Part shown: one piece after another, positions 5,228 to 5,352 of the stretch | Layout: every line of letters starts with the position of its first letter | How positions within the stretch are numbered: the first letter of the stretch is position 1 | Assembly: GCA_003232855.1 (NCBI GenBank) | Contig: QIKC01000324.1 | Span: 1 to 5,352 of the forward strand | Reading direction: 5' to 3' | Source of the DNA: Verrucomicrobiales bacterium | Lineage (GTDB): Bacteria > Verrucomicrobiota > Verrucomicrobiia > Verrucomicrobiales > DEV007 | Length of the DNA: 5,352 nucleotides | Program-made: the position numbers and the translations under genes | The notes under the pieces: generated by a model | The model's database searches: none | Told to the model about the DNA's origin: nothing | Seen by the model: only the letters and a program-made list of their open reading frames with translations

Positions 5228-5337
5228 AACAGTCACGCTTTTAGGCAAACACACCCCGCAGTTATCCGCCGATTGCAATTCCGCCTCCCCCAGCGAAACT
5301 ACCGCCGCGCAGCCAGCCGCCGCACCCTGACCCAACC

Positions 5338-5352
5338 ATGAAAGCCCTCCTC
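5338..5352 (+). CDS. Possible start of a further gene, cut by the window edge
   Basis: An ATG at 5338 begins MKALL and runs off the end of the window. The basic second residue followed by hydrophobic residues is compatible with a signal peptide or membrane start, but five codons cannot establish this. No Shine-Dalgarno sequence is seen (CCCAACC precedes the ATG). It would be divergent from the 88-codon gene across the hairpin region. Confidence 0.25.

Larger units (their letters stand above)
5079..5337. other. Non-coding intergenic region with hairpin repeats
   Basis: This stretch separates the 88-codon minus-strand gene from a possible plus-strand gene starting at 5338. I see no convincing gene in it. 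Its main content is three successive hairpins at 5143-5227, annotated separately. A minus-strand open frame of 86 codons spans the region and overlaps the next gene by ATGA, but its peptide is Cys/Gly-rich and is partly made from the hairpin arms, so I do not call it. Confidence 0.5.

Noticed and set aside
5075..5335. Minus-strand 86-codon frame overlapping the 88-codon gene by ATGA
   Set aside because: The ATGA overlap is attractive, but the peptide is Cys/Gly-rich noise and part of it (GGWKPPLHYG, CGGALQAP) is encoded by the hairpin repeats.

Overview
The window carries about seven protein-coding loci on both strands. It comes from a bacterium with a moderately high G+C genome and a Gram-negative (diderm) envelope. 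The envelope type is supported by an MlaE-type lipid-transport permease and by an exported protein with a signal peptide. The small conserved-looking unknown proteins, the cellulose-synthase-like glycosyltransferase and the A/T-poor intergenic hairpins suggest Verrucomicrobiota, perhaps Opitutae. That placement is an impression from gene style; there is no rRNA or marker gene here to settle it.

Layout. Positions 1-142 hold no gene I recognise. At 157-821 lies a vapBC-type toxin-antitoxin operon. It has a good promoter, overlapping inverted repeats that could be its operator, an intact ribbon-helix-helix antitoxin, and a PIN-domain toxin broken by one in-frame TAG at codon 70. The frame continues for 59 more codons with the remaining catalytic acids intact. 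A sample line of this locus is about 53% G+C, against about 60-70% in sample lines of the neighbouring genes, so the cassette is probably a later arrival. Converging on it is a 502-residue membrane glycosyltransferase (888-2396, minus strand) with the complete D, DxD, TED, QxxRW signature of processive family-2 synthases.

A 217-base divergent intergenic region follows. It contains two strong palindromes and a possible 39-codon small ORF. Then come two plus-strand genes of unknown function: an exported helical protein of 280 residues and an acidic protein of 158 residues. The second meets the minus-strand mlaE gene so tightly that both stop codons lie on the same CTAG. Upstream of mlaE, on the same strand, is an 88-residue unknown protein. 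No MlaF ATPase or MlaD substrate-binding gene is visible on either side of mlaE.

The last 259 bases before a possible new gene start (5338) contain three successive perfect hairpins. Two share one architecture: an 8-bp stem beginning CGGAG, with a 3-base loop. They look like interspersed repeat elements, not terminators. The most interesting points are the single-codon break in the toxin, the twin hairpins, the orphan mlaE with its small partner, and the shared CTAG stop.
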